From assembly GCA_015491865.1 (NCBI GenBank), contig WFVD01000002.1:1-50625 (forward strand): 50,625 nucleotides of DNA, in the 5' to 3' direction. The translations under genes were made by a program, and so were the position numbers. The notes under the pieces are model-generated. The model saw nothing but the letters and a program-made list of their open reading frames with translations. It was not told where the DNA came from and did not search any database. Source of the stretch: Gammaproteobacteria bacterium. Its GTDB lineage: Bacteria; Pseudomonadota; Gammaproteobacteria; SZUA-140. The stretch's first letter is position 1. Each line of letters opens with the position of its first letter. Positions 17,083 to 25,244 of this stretch are shown here, piece after piece.

Positions 17083-17632
17083 TGTCGTTGGACAGGCGGC
17101 TAAGATCAACCCCCGCAAGCGCAGCCGCCGCTTCCCAGCGTTGGTTGTAGGGGGTGTTAAAAATGATGCCGTCAGAGGCCGGAACGCTAATCCACGCGTT
17201 TTTTGCAATCTCCTGCTCCAGCTGGCCTTCACCCCAGCCGGCGTAACCGAGGGCAACAAGGTGATCTTCTGGCGCTGTTCCTTCGGCGATCGCTTCCAGA
17301 ATATCTTTTGAAGAGGTGACGCAGATAGTGTCGCTGACGGTGAGGGTGGCGTCCCATTCACCGTGCGGACGGTGAATTACAAAGCCACGTTCATTCTGAA
17401 CCGGGCCACCGAGAAAGACGGGGGTGTTATTGATTTCATCGCTGTCACATGGAATGTCGGTTTGGCGCAGGATCTCACCAAGGACGATATCGAGCGGGCG
17501 ATTTATTGTAATTCCCATCGCTCCTTCTTCGTTATGCTCACATATATAGGTGACACTGTGGAAGAAATTGGGGTCATGCAGTGCGGGCATGGCGATCAGG
17601 AACTGGTTGGTTAAGCTAAGTTTTTCGGTCAT
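17069..17632 (-). CDS. yqgE: YqgE/AlgH family protein
   Basis: A 187-residue protein of the UPF0301 (YqgE/AlgH) family. The start LTNQFLIAMPALHDPNFFHS, the central GAMGITINRPLDI and LGYAGWGEGQLEQEI motifs are all diagnostic. In Pseudomonas aeruginosa algH was linked to alginate regulation, but the biochemical role is unknown. It heads the operon yqgE-ruvX-pyrR-pyrB-pyrC'-pyrK, all on the reverse strand with short spaces or overlaps. Confidence 0.94.
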   Translation of the reverse strand: MTEKLSLTNQFLIAMPALHDPNFFHSVTYICEHNEEGAMGITINRPLDIVLGEILRQTDIPCDSDEINNTPVFLGGPVQNERGFVIHRPHGEWDATLTVSDTICVTSSKDILEAIAEGTAPEDHLVALGYAGWGEGQLEQEIAKNAWISVPASDGIIFNTPYNQRWEAAAALAGVDLSRLSNDIGHA

Positions 17633-17834
17633 GGCGTTAGTATCGGTTACAACGGGGTAGATGACAAGGGAAATGGAAAAACACCTTATAAATCATTATG
17701 TTGTTCTGGTTTTTTCGAGGGAGGGTAGGGGCTGGTAGCGCCTCGTATTGTTTGAAGACTGCTTTGTGTTGCAGCGTTTGTAGCACGAAAGCGTTCTTGA
17801 GTTTAATCTGGTTTTATAAAAATTATCTAATTTT

Positions 17835-17863
17835 CACGTTAAACGGCCATGTTTTGCTATAAT
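17835..17863 (+). promoter_or_regulatory. Putative sigma-70 promoter of the coiled-coil gene
   Basis: A perfect TATAAT lies at 17858-17863, 69 bases before the GTG start of the next gene. The -35 is weak (CACGTT at 17835-17840 with 17-base spacing). The surrounding intergenic region, 17633-17931, shows no gene. The call rests on the -10 box. Confidence 0.5.
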
Positions 17864-17931
17864 GTGCCCCCGCAAAGGCCGTCATTGGGGAATTCTCGTG
17901 GTTGTTCGGCCCCACAATTCAGGAGTAATAA

Positions 17932-18687
17932 GTGGATCAAGCAGAGTTTGAACTTCAATTAAAGGTCTGGAAAGATCTTGCAATCAGTAACCAGGTACTC
18001 ATTAAAACCGCGACAGATGCATTAGGGCTAGACCCGGATTGCAGTCGTGATGTCCTCAAGCGTGAGCTTGAGATTGGTGTTAAAAAAATCATCGATGCAG
18101 AAGCAAGTGTTGGCAGCGCACAGCAGCAGGCTGGCCAGGCGATCGCAGTGATGGAAAAAAAGATGGCAGAGAGCGAAAAAGCCAGAAACATCGCTGAAGC
18201 GCAGGCGGCGGCAATGCTGAGCGCCAAACAGGAGGCAGAGAAAGCGATGGCTGTTGAGCGTGATGCGCATTTTAAGGCGATGAAAAGCATCAATGCTCAA
18301 TTAGCTGAAAAAGAAAGAGCAGTTAAGGCGATTAATAAAGCGTTGGCCGATACGCCAGAGAATGTGGTTAAAAAACTAAAAGCGCTGAAAAAGCAGAAGA
18401 TGGATGAAACGGCCGCGCGTAAAATTGTTGAAGGTGAAGCGGCCACACTGCGTAAAGAGAAGCGTAATCAGGAGCAGCGCATTACCGAACTGCAGGCGGC
18501 ACTGGAAGAGAGCGCCAGGTTGGTTGCGCAACATCGCGAACTGCATGAACTATGTACGACCCTGCATAAGCAGCTCAAACCTTTAGTCGATAAGGCTGAT
18601 CTTCCTGCATTGATTAAACTGGATGAAAAGGGGCTTGAGAGTCTCGAAAAGGCAGCAAAGAAGGCTGCAAAAAAGAAAGAGAAATAG
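17932..18687 (+). CDS. Cytoplasmic coiled-coil protein of unknown function
   Basis: A 251-residue protein rich in Ala, Lys and Glu, with no signal peptide or membrane helix. Residues about 60-200 form long heptad-type coiled coils (for example EKKMAESEKARNIAEAQAAA), and the C-terminus is a lysine-rich tail (AAKKAAKKKEK). The GTG start at 17932 has AGGAG six bases upstream, a strong ribosome site. I do not recognise a family. It is a single gene with its own likely promoter, next to an Rhs remnant. Confidence 0.7.
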   Translation: MDQAEFELQLKVWKDLAISNQVLIKTATDALGLDPDCSRDVLKRELEIGVKKIIDAEASVGSAQQQAGQAIAVMEKKMAESEKARNIAEAQAAAMLSAKQEAEKAMAVERDAHFKAMKSINAQLAEKERAVKAINKALADTPENVVKKLKALKKQKMDETAARKIVEGEAATLRKEKRNQEQRITELQAALEESARLVAQHRELHELCTTLHKQLKPLVDKADLPALIKLDEKGLESLEKAAKKAAKKKEK

Positions 18688-18712
18688 TCTATAGCCGGGG
18701 CCTTCTGGGTCA

Positions 18713-18829
18713 ATGGGGTCAGAGAGGATCTCGGGTGCAACCACTGCCTACGCCTATCTTTATGACCTCGATGGATGGCTCGTCGAAGTCAAAATTGATG
18801 GCACTGCCGCCACTTACAGCTATGATACT
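18713..18829 (+). pseudogene. Rhs/YD-repeat gene remnant
   Basis: Thirty-nine codons contain TTAYAYLYDLDGWLVEVKID followed by GTAATYSYD, a complete YD repeat of the kind found in Rhs toxins and wall-associated proteins. Nothing like the rest of an Rhs protein surrounds it; the frame decays after SYDT. It begins inside ATGGGGTCAGA, the motif also seen near 410 and 28533. I read it as a leftover fragment of a lost or imported Rhs gene. Confidence 0.6.
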
Positions 18830-19207
18830 TTATGCCTTTTATTGTTGAAATTAAGTCAACCAAGGGCTCAGGTCTTGAGTTGTGAAGTCCCAATAAGCAA
18901 ATAAGAAGTCAAATTTTGACTTAACATATTAGGTGGCGCCCACTGTCATTATGGCAAGTCCGCCAAGGCGAAAGGGGGCGCTACTTTTTACTTCGGGTTG
19001 CCCTTAAATTAGTGCAGCTACCAACAGTCGCCCAGTTCCGCTAAGGGTTGAGGGGGGTACGTCGAAATATACAAATGCATGATCTATGTCATACTTTAAT
19101 ATAGTTACCTCAAGCAGCAGCTTTATAAGTGTGACGTTAGTCACGCAGCTTCTATCAGTGAATGTGGTAGAGTGCAGTTAGATATGATGAGCCATGGGGA
19201 AGTTGTG
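18830..19207. other. Intergenic region before the lipoprotein gene
   Basis: I see no gene in this stretch. It contains a GTCAAATTTTGAC palindrome near 18908, a longer imperfect inverted repeat with arms CCCTTA and TAAGGG between about 19003 and 19048, and a CRP-like site close to the downstream gene (listed separately). Base composition is less GC-rich than the pyr operon. Confidence 0.4.
19130..19188 (+). promoter_or_regulatory. Putative CRP site and promoter of the lipoprotein gene
   Basis: TGTGACGTTAGTCACG at 19130-19145 matches TGTGA-N6-TCACA at 9 of 10 defined bases. TATGAT at 19183-19188 can serve as -10; no good -35 is present, as expected for an activator-dependent promoter. The site centre would lie near -57 from the inferred start, less ideal than the 5064 site. 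Regulation by the CRP/Vfr protein encoded at 44492-45130 is inferred. Confidence 0.5.
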
Positions 19208-19825
19208 ATGAGACAGTATTTCGTTAGAACGCTGTTGTTGGCAATGTCGATATCATTAATAGGCTGTGGAGGTGGCGGCAATGAAAATACGTCTACTGGT
19301 TCCGTAGCACTTGCAATTAGTGGCTCGCCCACCCCTAGCGTTAAACAAGGTGAAGCTTTCCAGTTTACGCCTGCCACGCTTGGTACTGGTCTAAATTTTT
19401 CTATTCAAAACAAGCCAGACTGGATGAGTTTTGATTCAACGTCGGGTCAGTTATCTGGTATACCGACCAGCGCTGATGTAGGGGTATATACTGGCATCAG
19501 GATTTCGGTGACAAATGGCGACACCACGGCCACGCTTGGTGACTTTAATATCACAGTAAAATCAGCCAGCGTAATCTTGAGTTGGGCAGCTCCAGTATCC
19601 CGAGCAGATGGTGCTGCCATTGATATGACCGAGATCGGTGGTTATAAGGTTTACACTGGGTCTAGCGCTACAGACCTTACCCTCGTTGCCAATGTTTCAG
19701 ACCCATATACAATGAAGTATGAATTCAATGCCCTTGGTGAAGGCATACATTACTTTGCCGTTTCTGCTTACAGCACGAGTGGTGTAGAAAGCAGTATGTC
19801 TGTGGTTGTAAGAAAAACAATTTGA
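19208..19825 (+). CDS. Lipoprotein with putative-Ig and fibronectin III-like domains
   Basis: A 205-residue predicted outer-membrane or surface lipoprotein. The signal peptide ends in lipobox LIGC with Cys20, followed by a glycine stretch. Residues about 38-120 match the He_PIG (putative Ig) type, with NKPDWMSFDSTSGQLSGIPT. Residues about 123-205 match fibronectin type III (VILSWAAPVSRADG, GEGIHYFAVSAYSTSG). I chose ATG 19208, with GGGGAAG upstream, over an in-frame ATG at 19172. It probably forms an operon with the secreted protein 110 bases downstream. Binding partner unknown. Confidence 0.8.
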   Translation: MRQYFVRTLLLAMSISLIGCGGGGNENTSTGSVALAISGSPTPSVKQGEAFQFTPATLGTGLNFSIQNKPDWMSFDSTSGQLSGIPTSADVGVYTGIRISVTNGDTTATLGDFNITVKSASVILSWAAPVSRADGAAIDMTEIGGYKVYTGSSATDLTLVANVSDPYTMKYEFNALGEGIHYFAVSAYSTSGVESSMSVVVRKTI

Positions 19826-19935
19826 AGCGGATTATTATTATATTTGATAAAACGAGATCTTTTCGTGATGCATCTTTATCCATTTGGCTGCATATATCTG
19901 TAATGGGAATTAGCAAGCAGTCAGGAGGGAGAGTT

Positions 19936-21456
19936 ATGAAAACAAGTCATCGATTGATAGCCCCAATTTTTGGAATGGTTATAACTTCAATTATTTCTAT
20001 GCAGCATGCTTGGTCGCGTCCTTTACCCCCGCCCAGCCCACCGCCTGGAGTTCAATTAGATGGTGATTACACCCTAATTCCTTGCAGCATACCTGGTCCG
20101 CAACTACTTAGAACCACTTACCAAAAACCAGTTGTCGTTTTACCTGGCGCTTGCAAGAGCCTGGCAACATACCAGGTAAGGTCTTGCATTGAAAATAGAT
20201 ATACCGAGTGGAAAGGGGTTGCTAATAATTATTTGGTCTGTGAAGAAATAGCAAGTAGTTCAGGGGATGGTCCATTATGGCAGATAAGCTCACTTTCTTA
20301 TAAGGGAGGATTCCGTGTTGACGCAGGACGGCAAGGTGAGACACGATATTCCTCCGCTGACTTTTCTGTTGGTATCTTTACTGTTAGTGAAAATGGGGAT
20401 TCCATATTTCTAGTTGGTAACCCCCGTGAACCACGTATAGCAGAGTTCGACATCCCAGAGATAATTAATACGCGGGATATTCTTGAAATGGTCAGAGCAG
20501 ATAGTTTTTTACAAGAATTCGAAATATTTCATGATCCAGACACAAGGTATGATTCTGGTATAGCTGGCTTCTTTAGGTTTTCAGGTTTAACTGCAATTGA
20601 TGGTAAGCTGATTGTTAATGCATTTAACTGGTATGATGCCAATGGTAGTGAAACTGATACAACTTCAATTATTGTAGATCCAAACAATTTGGCAACTAGT
20701 GAAATAATAGGCCCTTTCCAACTTGAGGGGGCAGCACGCAGCGCAGGCTGGATTACTCCAGTGCCATTAAATTGGCAGCCACGATTGGGGGGTACGCATG
20801 TAAGTGGATGGTCAGATGGATCGATAAACTCACGACTATCAAATGGCCCTTCCGCATATTTCTGGAACCCATATGAAGACGCACTTAATAAGCCGGTACC
20901 AGGTCCAATTTCGGCACGAGTCGGACTTACGTTTCCGCTAGACAATATTCTATTTGATTATGGGTTATATGGGGATTTTTACAATGGTGACTTTTCAGAA
21001 AATGAAGTAATCCTTTTGAATGATCGACTGAATAATGACTTATGGACATATATGAGCGGTGCCACTTACGGTTTTATTGTTCCAGGAACCAATACTTATG
21101 TCACTCTTGGATCCAGTGGTGGACATGAAAGTGGGATTGGATATAAGTGGCAAAAAGCAGATGGCTCATACTGCCCAGGGCACTGCACCAAAGACCCAGA
21201 AGACTATTATAACTACTATTGGTTGTGGAAACTGTCAGATCTTGAGAAAGCTGTTAATGGGGAATCAGAACCACACACAATCAGGCCATATGATTTTGGT
21301 GTTTTTGATACAATTGGATCAAAGGCCTCGTTTGGGGGTGGTCACTACAACCCTGAAACAGGGCGCCTTATTATTTCTTTAAGGGGGGGTGACGATGTAA
21401 GTAGATATGCCAGGCCACCACTCTTTCTAGTATATGATGTAGTCGTTAACCCATAG
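19936..21456 (+). CDS. Large secreted protein of unknown function
   Basis: A 506-residue exported protein with a Sec signal peptide (h-region about residues 6-22, likely cleavage near HAWS/RP) and then a proline-rich stretch (PLPPPSPPPG). The mature part is rich in Gly, Asp, Tyr and Trp with regularly spaced beta-type segments, which would fit a beta-propeller, but I cannot name a family. At least six cysteines (for example LIPCSIPG, YCPGHC) suggest disulfides. ATG 19936 has an excellent AGGAGGGA ribosome site; the frame extends upstream to 19822 without support. It follows the CRP-linked lipoprotein gene. Confidence 0.72.
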   Translation: MKTSHRLIAPIFGMVITSIISMQHAWSRPLPPPSPPPGVQLDGDYTLIPCSIPGPQLLRTTYQKPVVVLPGACKSLATYQVRSCIENRYTEWKGVANNYLVCEEIASSSGDGPLWQISSLSYKGGFRVDAGRQGETRYSSADFSVGIFTVSENGDSIFLVGNPREPRIAEFDIPEIINTRDILEMVRADSFLQEFEIFHDPDTRYDSGIAGFFRFSGLTAIDGKLIVNAFNWYDANGSETDTTSIIVDPNNLATSEIIGPFQLEGAARSAGWITPVPLNWQPRLGGTHVSGWSDGSINSRLSNGPSAYFWNPYEDALNKPVPGPISARVGLTFPLDNILFDYGLYGDFYNGDFSENEVILLNDRLNNDLWTYMSGATYGFIVPGTNTYVTLGSSGGHESGIGYKWQKADGSYCPGHCTKDPEDYYNYYWLWKLSDLEKAVNGESEPHTIRPYDFGVFDTIGSKASFGGGHYNPETGRLIISLRGGDDVSRYARPPLFLVYDVVVNP

Positions 21457-21491
21457 GTTAATAGGTGCTCCCTAATCACTTTAGCGACTCA

Positions 21492-22016
21492 TTAGATAGA
21501 GAATCCATTCGTTAGCCCGCACTCTTCCTGCATCCGTTTTTCAACCCACTGAAGCAGCATCTCTGTTTCGCCGCGCATCAGAGGCCGCTCAAGAGTGTTT
21601 ACCTGTTGATGGTAGTTTGCAACCTCCGGGTATCGTTGCCCACAATCGCTAATCTCAGCTGCCTCTTTTTCTGAAACCGCCTGGAATGCAGGAATGGCTG
21701 TGTCGAGAATCTTGCGTGGTCTTTCGATAATCCTGTTATGCAGGTTGTTTCCGACAAGAAAGATCAGGAAGGTGAGGTAAGGGGTGAAGTAGGCGACGGT
21801 GGCAACAAAGTCCGGGAGCACTGTTGGGTCGTCCAGCATGGGGATGGTGACAGTGAGCATGAAGGTTGCGTATGCGGCGACGATGATCAGGATATAGATC
21901 AGAAAGCGGATGTTTTTTTTGCGCAGCAGCGCGCGCGCTTTAATGGCCTGTTCGAGTGCGGCCTCAATCTCAGTCAGGGGAGGCGGTACGCTGTTGATAT
22001 CGAACTCAAGAGCCAT
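21492..22016 (-). CDS. Small inner-membrane protein, two helices
   Basis: A 174-residue protein with two predicted membrane helices (residues about 38-60 and 72-96) and a soluble C-terminal part with QRYPEVANYHQQV. I do not recognise a family. ATG 22016 has CGGAGAA nine bases upstream; the frame also opens at 22058 without a ribosome site. It is convergent with the secreted-protein gene and lies 104 bases downstream of another small membrane-protein gene on the same strand. Confidence 0.65.
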   Translation of the reverse strand: MALEFDINSVPPPLTEIEAALEQAIKARALLRKKNIRFLIYILIIVAAYATFMLTVTIPMLDDPTVLPDFVATVAYFTPYLTFLIFLVGNNLHNRIIERPRKILDTAIPAFQAVSEKEAAEISDCGQRYPEVANYHQQVNTLERPLMRGETEMLLQWVEKRMQEECGLTNGFSI

Positions 22017-22120
22017 CTTTTTCTCCGGTTTATTTGCTGACAAGTACCAGGCGCTCAATCGCCGTTATTGATAGCACACTCTGGGGGTACGTCAAGCCTC
22101 AGCTATTAGGTGGTTAGCTG

Positions 22121-22675
22121 TTACCAGCTGGTGCAGTGTTCTTCCGGTAGTTGGATATTGGATACTTTCTTCTGCATCACCATTAACTTTTCCGAGAGTT
22201 CGGCGGTGGTTGTGGCTGTGATGAGGCAAAACCGCATCTGCTGGTCGCTCGATTTGACGGTGTAGCGGTAATCCTGGTCGCTAAAGTTGATGATCCTGTT
22301 TTCACCGGGGGGGATGCGAATGTCGTCGAACAGTGTGCGTGGGTGGCTCTGGTTGGGTTCGCTAATCAGCGATATATGCAGTGGCTGGTTGGAGGAGATG
22401 CGAAAACTGATCTGTTCGCCGCTGGTCGGTGTGTGGTCTAATTTTAACCAGTGGCCTGATGGATCTTTTTGAACCATCTCAAACGATAGGTTCGCTCTGC
22501 TCTGTAGCGTGTTTTCCGCTTGCTGTTTTTCGAGTGGGCCTGGTGTCAGTTTGTAAATTAGCACGCCTGATAGTAGAAAAAGCGCGGCACCCAGGAGCGA
22601 TATGATGGTGCTTGAGCGGATGACTTTCCGGTTCTTACGTCGTGCGGCTTCACGGTCAAAATGGTCGTCGTTCAT
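22121..22675 (-). CDS. Single-pass membrane protein of unknown function
   Basis: A 184-residue protein with a basic N-terminus, one membrane helix (residues about 22-42) and an extracytoplasmic domain of about 140 residues containing beta-type strands and two cysteines (RFCLIT, EHCTSW). ATG 22675 is preceded by GGAGG at five bases, so I prefer it to GTG 22687. No family is recognised. It is probably co-transcribed with the two-helix membrane protein downstream. Confidence 0.65.
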   Translation of the reverse strand: MNDDHFDREAARRKNRKVIRSSTIISLLGAALFLLSGVLIYKLTPGPLEKQQAENTLQSRANLSFEMVQKDPSGHWLKLDHTPTSGEQISFRISSNQPLHISLISEPNQSHPRTLFDDIRIPPGENRIINFSDQDYRYTVKSSDQQMRFCLITATTTAELSEKLMVMQKKVSNIQLPEEHCTSW

Positions 22676-22930
22676 CGGTTCCTCCACGGTACCCAGGTGA
22701 ATTCAGGCTTTCCGCTTATGCTGCAGCCTCATAATGAATCCCATTGTTGGTAAAATCGATGTGAATGGCAATTTTTATTGAGACAATTTCGGGGGATAGC
22801 GGTTGAAACGGATGAGAAACTGAAGATTGACAGCGCCTTATATGGAAATTGACTCAAATAGCGTAGAATGGCTCGTTTCGTGCAAGAGTCTGCGTCGTAC
22901 GTACACGGGTTGGAAAAGAGGGCGGTCGAT

Positions 22931-23254
22931 ATGAGTGATGTGCTTAGTCAGATAGCTGATATATTAGAGCAACGAAAGGGGATGGAGCCTGATAGCTCCT
23001 ATGTTGCATCACTCTATGCCAGGGGGATCGATGGCATCCTGAAGAAGGTGGGCGAAGAGGCGACCGAGACGGTTATCGCCGCCAAAGATGGGGATGCAGA
23101 ACAGATTGTCTATGAGACTGCAGATCTGTGGTTCCATACACTGGTGATGCTGGCGCATCAGGGGCTGGGGCCCGATGATGTGCTGGCGGAATTGGCGCGA
23201 CGTTTTGGCAAGTCCGGTCTGCAGGAGAAGGCTGAGCGGGCCGAGAAATTTTGA
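22931..23254 (+). CDS. hisE: Phosphoribosyl-ATP pyrophosphatase HisE
   Basis: A 107-residue enzyme that hydrolyses phosphoribosyl-ATP to phosphoribosyl-AMP, the second step of histidine synthesis. [20 protein letters not shown] and [14 protein letters not shown] carry the acidic MazG-like metal site. ATG 22931 follows GAGGGCGG and matches the family start; an in-frame ATG at 22868 is less likely. hisI is not adjacent, so hisE has separated from the other his genes but keeps its common position ahead of tatABC. Confidence 0.94.
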   Translation: MSDVLSQIADILEQRKGMEPDSSYVASLYARGIDGILKKVGEEATETVIAAKDGDAEQIVYETADLWFHTLVMLAHQGLGPDDVLAELARRFGKSGLQEKAERAEKF

Positions 23255-23290
23255 AATAGCTAAACGCAACGTTTTATACGAGGAGTAATC

Positions 23291-23554
23291 ATGGGCGGTA
23301 TTAGTATTTGGCAGTTGTTGATTGTATTGGTGATCGTGTTGTTGTTATTCGGCACCAAAAAACTGCGTGGTATGGGGAGTGATATTGGCGGGGCCGTGAA
23401 GGGTTTCCGTGAATCTGTCAGCGATGGGAAAGGTGATGATAAAGATGAGCTGAAAGCCGACCCGATTCCTGATGAGCTTGCGCACAAAGAGGCTAATCGT
23501 GTCATCGATGGCGAGGCGACCCAGTCTGAAGTAAAAGAGAAAGATAAGGGCTGA
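23291..23554 (+). CDS. tatA: Twin-arginine translocase subunit TatA
   Basis: An 87-residue TatA with one N-terminal membrane helix (residues about 6-21), the FGTKKLRG hinge (21-28) and an amphipathic helix ([16 protein letters not shown]), followed by a charged tail. It forms the pore-like assembly for export of folded proteins. It starts 36 bases after hisE with AGGAG upstream and is followed by tatB and tatC. The ActB1 protein encoded at 29337 carries a Tat signal and is a likely substrate. Confidence 0.95.
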   Translation: MGGISIWQLLIVLVIVLLLFGTKKLRGMGSDIGGAVKGFRESVSDGKGDDKDELKADPIPDELAHKEANRVIDGEATQSEVKEKDKG

Positions 23555-23632
23555 GCTGCTACAGCACAGACTTTGATGCTGCTTCGCTTCTTTTATCGAA
23601 AGAACCCCGCACCACAGCGGGGATGAGACACC

Positions 23633-24043
23633 ATGTTTGATATCGGTTTCTGGGAACTCACATTGATCGCCGTTGTGGCGCTTCTGGTCGTCGGGCCGGA
23701 AGAGCTGCCGACGCTTGCACGCACCACCGGCCGCTGGATTAACAAGGCGCGCAACTTTATGGGCGAGATGAAAAACGAGCTTGAGAGCGAGGTCGATCGC
23801 GGTAAGGAGCTCAAAGAGCGTATCGCGGAAGAGAGTAAAATTGCCGAAGCGCATCGCACATTGAGTGAGACGACACGTGCCGTATCTGCGATTAAGCGAG
23901 ATCTTGATGAAGTGATCTCCGGTGATATCTTAAAGCCTGTGCCAAAGGCAGAGCGTGACCGCATCGAGCCTGAATCTGGCTCTGGCTCGGCTGCAGATCG
24001 TCAGCGCAACGAGGCGGCCAGCGACACAGTGGACAAGAAATAA
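23633..24043 (+). CDS. tatB: Twin-arginine translocase subunit TatB
   Basis: A 136-residue TatB with the conserved start MFDIGFWELTLIAVVALLVV, then GPEELP at the hinge and a long amphipathic/charged region (about 25-100). TatB and TatC together bind twin-arginine signal peptides at the inner membrane. It lies 78 bases after tatA and six bases before tatC. Confidence 0.95.
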   Translation: MFDIGFWELTLIAVVALLVVGPEELPTLARTTGRWINKARNFMGEMKNELESEVDRGKELKERIAEESKIAEAHRTLSETTRAVSAIKRDLDEVISGDILKPVPKAERDRIEPESGSGSAADRQRNEAASDTVDKK

Positions 24044-24049
24044 CCCCTC

Positions 24050-24874
24050 ATGGCTAAAGCACGAAAATATCCGCCAGACCCTAAAACACCGCTGGTCACA
24101 CATCTCATTGAGCTGCGCGACCGGATGTTACGGATGCTGGCGGGGATTACCGTTGTCTTTATCTGTCTCTTCCCTTTTGCCAATGATCTTTACACCACAT
24201 TGGCGCAGCCGCTGATCGACCAGTTACCGACAGGTAGCACCATGATCGCGACCGAAGTGGCCTCACCATTTTTAACGCCGTTTAAATTCACCCTGGTAGG
24301 GGCGTTCTTTTTAGCGATCCCCTGGGTACTCTATCAGGTGTGGCGCTTTATCGCGCCGGGGCTGTTTGCCAATGAGCGTAGGATGGTGCTGCCGCTGATC
24401 GTCTCCAGTACGTTACTTTTTTATGCCGGGATGTCGTTCGCCTATTTTGTGGTCTTCCCGTTGATGTTTGAATTTTTTATCGGCACCACCCCGCAGGGCG
24501 TGGCAGTGATGACCGATATCAGTAAATACCTCGACTTTGTACTCAAGCTCTTTTTCGCCTTTGGTCTCGCCTTTGAGATCCCCATCGCCACTATCTTGAT
24601 GGTGTGGGCCGGCATCACCACGCCAGACAGACTGGTTGCCAAGCGACCATTTATTATTGTCGGTGTGTTCGTGATCGGTATGTTACTAACCCCGCCCGAC
24701 ATCATTTCTCAGACGCTGCTGGCGATCCCGATGTGGGCGCTGTTTGAACTGGGCGTGATCTTCTCTCGCATCATGCTTTCAAGGCGGCCTGAGGCTGACG
24801 ACGACACCCCGCCACCAGAACCGCCCCCGCCCTCTGCTGCCAGCCAGGAGGACTTTTACGACCGTAAGCAGTAG
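24050..24874 (+). CDS. tatC: Twin-arginine translocase subunit TatC
   Basis: A 274-residue integral membrane protein with six predicted helices. The N-terminal [14 protein letters not shown] contains the conserved HLxELRxR motif that binds the twin-arginine signal; FxxP-type loop residues and the sixth helix ([20 protein letters not shown]) are present. The C-terminal tail is proline- and acid-rich ([14 protein letters not shown]). It closes the hisE-tatABC operon. Confidence 0.96.
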   Translation: MAKARKYPPDPKTPLVTHLIELRDRMLRMLAGITVVFICLFPFANDLYTTLAQPLIDQLPTGSTMIATEVASPFLTPFKFTLVGAFFLAIPWVLYQVWRFIAPGLFANERRMVLPLIVSSTLLFYAGMSFAYFVVFPLMFEFFIGTTPQGVAVMTDISKYLDFVLKLFFAFGLAFEIPIATILMVWAGITTPDRLVAKRPFIIVGVFVIGMLLTPPDIISQTLLAIPMWALFELGVIFSRIMLSRRPEADDDTPPPEPPPPSAASQEDFYDRKQ

Positions 24875-25049
24875 AGGGTTCCAGGAAGCGCTGTGAAGCG
24901 CTGTAGTCTCAGTCTCAGCGGGGGTCGCGGCGACCCACCAGCCCATCTATTTGGCCCGCTCTTTATTTCGTGGCTATTTCTGTTTCTTTCGACCGCTTTT
25001 TATGCGATAACCCGAACAGGCCTGTCTATGATTGATAGGGTGGTTGAAA

Positions 25050-25166
25050 ATGACAGGAATGCTGTCTGTTAATGATGCGATAGCGATACGCAGCATGGTC
25101 AGCTCCGGAAAGCGAGGGTTTTGAAGTGATCAGCGCTCACGATGGTGTTGAAGCGGAGGTTCCTTA
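25050..25166 (+). pseudogene. Fragment of a CheY-like receiver gene
   Basis: In the 370-base space after tatC, two adjacent frames together read LSVNDAIAIRSMVSS-GKR and GFEVISAHDGVEAEVP, which aligns with the first 35-40 residues of a CheY/PilG-type receiver (IxxVDDSxxxRxMV, then GxEVxxAxDGxEA). A frame change lies near 25118 and a stop follows at 25164-25166. The phospho-acceptor half is missing. It is a decayed remnant. The rest of 24875-25244 shows nothing else I can support. Confidence 0.55.
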
Positions 25167-25244
25167 AGTCAATGTGGTGCTGTGATTGTATGGCGCCAAT
25201 AAGGGGGTTTATATGGCGTTGATGCTTTCTGTCGAGCTCCTTCA

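Noticed and set aside
16603-17361. A 252-codon open frame extending RuvX upstream
   Set aside because: The extra N-terminal part overlaps yqgE in another frame and has no resemblance to RuvX proteins, which begin just before LLAFDFGT.
18990-19060. Inverted repeat CCCTTA/TAAGGG as a possible integron attC site
   Set aside because: The R' and L box spacing of attC is not met, no integrase gene is present, and only one copy is seen.
24915-24937. GGGTCG/CGACCC hairpin after tatC as a terminator
   Set aside because: No T run follows on the plus strand, so a Rho-independent terminator is not supported.
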